Source of the DNA: Protonemura montana
Lineage: Eukaryota; Arthropoda; Insecta; Plecoptera; Nemouridae
Reading direction: 5' to 3'
NCBI GenBank assembly: GCA_947568835.1
Contig: OX387603.1
Span: forward strand, 10,909,943 to 10,973,942
DNA length: 64,000 nt
Within the stretch, counting starts at the first letter, position 1, and the number at the start of each line of letters is the position of its first letter. A model generated the notes under the pieces. The model searched no databases and was not told where the DNA came from. It was given only the letters and a program-made list of their open reading frames with translations. Shown here piece by piece: positions 61,001-64,000 of this stretch. A program made the position numbers and the translations under genes.

Positions 61001-63467
61001 ATGTAACATTTTTCAATCCAATTTAAAATGATTGATTTGGATTATGCTAGCAACCTATTTCCACCTAACCAAGCATGGCCTCTGCAACATTTCCAGACAC
61101 CACATGGCTTTTGGGCGACTGCGTGCTCCGCGCCACCCACCCTGGCGTGCAGGCACAGGCGCTCAAGGCGCTAACTCGCGCCGGCCCGATTGGCATTGCA
61201 GCTCCGACGGTGCTGTTCCGACGATGTGTCAACGCTGGGCTGCGACCCACGCTCAGCGATGCCGAGCCCACTTTCATCGACTCCACTGTGAGTTCCTCTG
61301 TGTTCAAGTTGCAAGAATATTATTTTGTGAATAGTCTTAGGTTGGGCAAAGTTCTACAAAAAACACTGGAAGAGGATGTAGAACATTTACCAATGTTGAA
61401 ATGGCTGTTGGCTACATATGACGAAAATTTACAATGTTTTGGCTGACGCCCTCTTCAAGGTAAACGACTCTTCTATCTATTCGTTTATCTCAAGTAAACA
61501 AGGTTGCAACCGAAATGTTGTAAACTTGGTTATCTTTAGCAGTCAACCATTTCTAGCTTGGTAATATGCGTTTCGCTGTTTCCACTTACCCAATTTGTTT
61601 ACCAGCCTTTGGGCTTTTACTTTTTTCTATATTTTTTTCTTGTGTGGTTTGGCTTCCTAGCAGTAGAATATTTTGTAAAGAGCAGGTTATTTCTAGAGAA
61701 GCCAATGGCAAGGTGATTGGGTTCACTCTCCAAGGTTGATATGACTTGATGCTGTTTGTTTGACGTAATAGTAAATCCAATGTGTCAAAGAATGAAACAT
61801 TGCTATTTTGGTCCGGATTCGTTGTGAACTACAATAAAACCGTTGTTTCCACTGTCGTTGCTCGGTTTGTGCAGGAATCACAGCGTGAGTTCCTACTGTC
61901 ACTGTGCCTGGAGCGGCAGCCGCGGCTGGCGCTGCGTTGTGCTCTGCACTGGGCCGATGGGATCCAAGAGGTGCTTGGCGGCTCACTGAACTGCTGGCTC
62001 GAGTGGGCATGGCAACAAGCCCGCGCAGCCAAGACGACTGCAGATGCCATCTGTGAGTACCTCTACTAACTGTTAGCGTTTTCTCGCATGCTGGGTAGAC
62101 TTGGGGGCGTTTGCAATAAGGCTCAGATAAAGTTATTTTTTTAACTTTGGGTTCCTTACGTTCTAAGAATTTGTTGTTGGTTTTTGGGATCAAGAGGTTA
62201 TCTGAATTTCTTGACATTGAAAAAGCAGGCAGTCAATGAATCATGGTTTTTTTTTTTTTTAAGAATTCAAAAGATTTAATGGCAGGTTTGCAAGTATTGA
62301 CTGACTTTAAGCCACACCTAAATTAGTACTCAGTAAACATTGTAACTGGCCACAGATTTTGGAAGAGCTAAGCTGCACAATACACACAAATATAGCTACT
62401 ATTTATTAATTTAACTCTAGTTTGGACAACTGCTTACCTACGAAGTGTTTTCTCTTCAGGCGTACCTTTGTTCGATCTGAGCGGTCGATCACTGGACTCG
62501 ATGGCACATGCCATGCTGCTGCTCGCTATTGGCCATGTTTGCCAACTGGCGTCCATATTCAAGCAGCTGCGAGACCACCTCGCAGACCGCAGGCTCACCA
62601 CTCGTAAGTGCCGTTCAAATTTTTTTTTTGGTGTTACTGGAGGAGGCTTTAAATATTATTGTTATTATTTATTGGTTTATTGATTTATTGATTGCGGCTC
62701 CTCAGCCTAGTTAAACATATCACATTTCATTGCTTACATTTCTCTGCATCTTTAACTTTACACCGAAATGCTTGGCAAGTTTCTGGTAGAGGATCCACAA
62801 CTACCTTCGGCATTTGCCGGTGTTGGTGTTATAACCTTTTTCAAATATTTTCACCTTGTGGTCACGTCTACCATGACAAAGATTTTTTTGCAAATTATCA
62901 CTGATAATAACTAATGTTTAAGAGCCATGTACTAAAATGGCTGAAAGTTGTAAATTTAAATACCAATTTGTGTATTGCAACCCTGAAAATCAAGACAATT
63001 CCTTTTCTCAGAATTGGAAACATAATGTACAGTCATCAACCTCAAATCTGTTGATGATCTTTTGCTAGTTGAGCTAGCGCTCTTCTAGTTTTGCCTAAAA
63101 TAAAAATGCAAATTCAAGCAAGTATTACGAAGGTGAATTCTAAACAAGCTAAAATATGGTGTATAAAAAAGAATTTGATGTTGTTGAACAAGTCCACTAA
63201 CGTGTTTTCAACGCACCCACTTGTCCAACTGATGTATTCCAGAAACCTAATGCAAGCAATGTTTCAGGCTTGGAGGAGACAGAGGAGCGTTGTGCTGCTC
63301 TTACCCTCGTTTCTCTCTATCTGGGTGGCGTGCGCTGGTTCGTGACAGCCGCCCTGCTTCCGGAACGGCCGGAATCTGACCCTATCTTGGCCAATGTACC
63401 ATTTCCCGCCGTTGCTCTGGCCGACAACTATAGACAGCGGCGCGTTGAGCTGCAGCGCACGCACCAG
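52044..63467 (+). CDS. AHCTF1: Nucleoporin ELYS/AHCTF1, N-terminal part (continues past window)
   Basis: Eleven exons in phase: 52044-52179, 52262-52551, 57071-57338, 57819-57999, 58428-58626, 59247-59431, 60122-60309, 61097-61287, 61875-62052, 62460-62603 and 63268-63467; 720 codons with no stop, so the 3' end is outside. ELYS has an N-terminal seven-bladed beta-propeller (here about residues 1-450) and an alpha-helical domain (from about 480), then AT-hooks not covered here. Matches to the family include DDPRACCYLWAAHAHQ (human NDPRNCCYLWAVQ), DLDQWYKAQMPNRV (human DINRWYHAQMPDSL), ICVPLFDLSGRSLD (human LCVPLFDGSCHFMD) and LYLGGVRWF. ELYS binds nucleosomes and recruits the Nup107-160 (Y) complex to chromatin after mitosis. 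Intron 2 (4.5 kb) hosts a 4.1-kb transposon and intron 6 hosts a SINE. The start is the first ATG with an in-phase donor. Confidence 0.9.
53371..53617 (+). repeat. Imperfect tandem duplication, about 120-bp unit, inside the transposon
   Basis: Two adjacent units share TTCTTGAAATGTTATTCTC / ATCTTAAAATGGTATTCCC, then GATTGTTTG, AATCATGGATCAAGTTG and TTTCTTGTCTGGACT. They lie between the left inverted repeat and the ORF, so they belong to the transposon's 5' region or first intron. Confidence 0.7.
53711..56278 (+). CDS. Putative DDE-type transposase, uncharacterised family
   Basis: The frame is open from 53711 to a TAA at 56276. No ATG exists near its start, so an upstream exon is likely spliced in, perhaps at the AG near 53722. 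Residues below count from the codon at 53822. The N-terminus has a Cys/His cluster (SCHHKLCCDP, LCSTCRKLL), probably a zinc-binding DNA-recognition domain. A helical region follows with LPKSWSIKRIMQEFNASNHL, like a helix-turn-helix. The candidate catalytic core has GDFAENYSF (D471), YFSDGAAAQYKNKKNF (D555) and HGKGPCDGVGGTVKR (D596). An acidic run of about a dozen glutamates (near 700) leads to a C-terminal module (VGSFITVAYNEDWWLACVLE) that looks like a Tudor- or SH3-like barrel. I have seen similar 'uncharacterised' arthropod and cnidarian proteins but cannot name the superfamily. Confidence 0.7.
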   Translation: MFFEEECGPIEDLAIKSIESFNSDQQLSLALRTKCDNVKTVCHLHEKKFLRLYSCHHKLCCDPFQAHCGIVKVNGLREINAASRTKYLEIADLIPGKKLCSTCRKLLSLRLKELTTVSVLTPTKSTELDLPFVDIPCEADAVNQSLAAFGVSPINTTKLKGKSMFYSKRKFSEITQGVKKRLELVSPSNEEISKEDLTSSEECKDSIRDGSEIIAQLKEKFKTSTRSEKITILSVLPKSWSIKRIMQEFNASNHLVRKTKQLVKAQGILPSANQKAGKTLSPDCIQLIEEFYENDDVSRVMPGKKDFVSVKVGDNRVHRQKRLVLSNLSEVYRSFKDKYPDIKVGFSKFAELRPKHCVLAGAAGTHSVCVCTIHQNVKLMALGAKLPLLSDGTIKSYQHCLASLMCNPPLLNCFVGKCGNCPGTDELREWLEISFSENFIDSVTYKQWLSTDRCTLETITKPTDEFVDCFIEKCILLRNHDFIARQQAAFMQEKKANLKPGEVLVVGDFAENYSFVLQDAAQGYHWNNSQCTLHPFVCYFKPEDRDIQHLSYVVISDSLTHDTVTVHTFQKHLIRHLKQNISDVSHLIYFSDGAAAQYKNKKNFSNLCHHEVDFELTAEWHFFATSHGKGPCDGVGGTVKRNAARASLQKPYADQIMTPIDFYRWATENVWTVNFVFVANEEITANGIKLKERFKELKTIVGTRSFHAFYPKSLTSLHVKHFSLSEEINIVKIVEKNEEGEEEEEEEEEEATAAEIPEFEFKDVGSFITVAYNEDWWLACVLEKSSQSLELQVNFLHPHGPAPSYFYPSVQDKLIVAFADVLTLADPNTATGRTYFLSATDTNRATAGLIKYVPQ
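57339..57818. other. ELYS intron 3
   Basis: Non-coding, no repeat recognised. The other ELYS introns (58000-58427, 58627-59246, 60310-61096, 61288-61874, 62053-62459 and 62604-63267) likewise show nothing beyond AT-rich DNA. Confidence 0.5.
59470..59893 (-). mobile_element. 5S-SINE, diverged full-length copy in ELYS intron 6
   Basis: The order of blocks matches the family: tail side TTTTAAACGATGCACTG, then AACCTAACCTAGCCTAAAAG, CAGGATTCCTCCAC and CATGCTGTCGAG, ending with GAGAACCAGTGTTACC and GCACCAAAC. It is clearly more diverged than the copies at 1733, 32395 and 41936, and no target duplication is visible, so it is an older insertion. Confidence 0.75.
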
Positions 63468-64000
63468 GTTAGTCAGAGGCAGTCGCAAACATGTTTTTTT
63501 TCTTAGAAACACTAGCTCTGAAATTATTTAAGGCATGTCTGAAGTGGATGAGATTTTTGATTCCGTAAGGATAGGGAGATAATCGAGATAGGGAGATAGG
63601 GAGATAGTTGGACTATTTCAATTTCTGAAAAATGCAAGAAATCTTGGAAAGCAACAATCTGGATAGCCGTTTGAAAACTAGTTTAAATTCAAACGCTTGC
63701 AATGTGCGAGTTATTTTATTATTATAATTAAATATAAATAAATATAATAAAATCTGGATAGCCAGTCATCAAGACCAAATCATAGACCACCTAATTGAAT
63801 CATTCATGTCTTGATAGTGTTACTACCTATGTTACTACCTGGCCTAGAAAAGTATGTTAGTGTTGATTCAATGCAATGCTGTCAAATTGTCAACTGCCAA
63901 AGGGGCTAGGATCCAATTAGTTGGTAGAGCTCTATTTGTCCCCAATCTATGTTACCCTAGTTCTTTTCAGTTTTGGACAAAAAAAAATTTCAATATCTCA
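63468..64000. other. ELYS intron 11, start
   Basis: After the donor GTTAGT at 63468 no further exon was identified up to the window edge. A short direct repeat (GATAGGGAGATA units) lies near 63570-63605. Confidence 0.5.

Noticed and set aside
1-64000. CRISPR arrays, operons or other prokaryotic systems
   Set aside because: Spliced genes with poly(A) signals and SINE/LINE content show a eukaryotic genome; no spaced identical repeats of CRISPR type were seen.

Overview
This is a eukaryotic nuclear window, most likely from an arthropod (probably a hexapod). Genes are split by short GT-AG introns in AT-rich DNA. The encoded proteins are animal-specific (exocyst EXOC8, nucleoporin ELYS, bHLH factor PTF1A). 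Repeats contain CCTAACCTA stretches like the TTAGG arthropod telomere motif. The species cannot be fixed from the sequence alone. All exon joins were worked out by eye from splice signals, reading phase and remembered family similarity, with no transcript data.

Layout. 1-16 kb is repeat-rich with no confident host gene: hAT-type non-autonomous elements with 8-bp target duplications (2480-3595, 10951-11499, 12000-12697), 5S-rRNA-derived SINEs, a LINE 3' end and a frameshifted MULE (NOF-like) transposase. 16.5-40.8 kb is a compact housekeeping block with strictly alternating strands: SPAG7 (+), EXOC8 (-), EXOSC10/RRP6 (+), HSP60 (-), HSP10 (+). EXOC8 and EXOSC10 share a start-to-start gap of about 160 bp. 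SPAG7 and EXOC8 end tail to tail and share overlapping poly(A) signals. HSP60 and HSP10 are head to head with a perfect heat-shock element between them and a putative small unknown gene nested in the gap. 40.9-45.2 kb is intergenic, with a SINE nested in a SINE. 45.28-48.07 kb holds ptf1a (-), flanked by two sites matching the composite PTF1 motif (E-box, six bases, TTCCCAC) bound by PTF1A with RBPJ/Su(H). 52.04 kb to the right edge holds the N-terminal part of ELYS/AHCTF1 (+), continuing beyond the window. Its second intron carries a 4.1-kb DNA transposon with ~480-bp terminal inverted repeats and a long open transposase-like ORF.

Functional picture. Five genes make up the mitochondrial chaperonin pair, the nuclear exosome exonuclease, an exocyst subunit and an R3H-domain protein: a constitutively expressed island with shared bidirectional promoters. 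ptf1a is a developmental regulator in a gene-poor interval. The most unusual items are the ELYS-intron transposon, the PTF1 motifs around ptf1a, the HSE and nested gene in the HSP60/HSP10 promoter, and the young 5S-SINE family (about nine copies or fragments).
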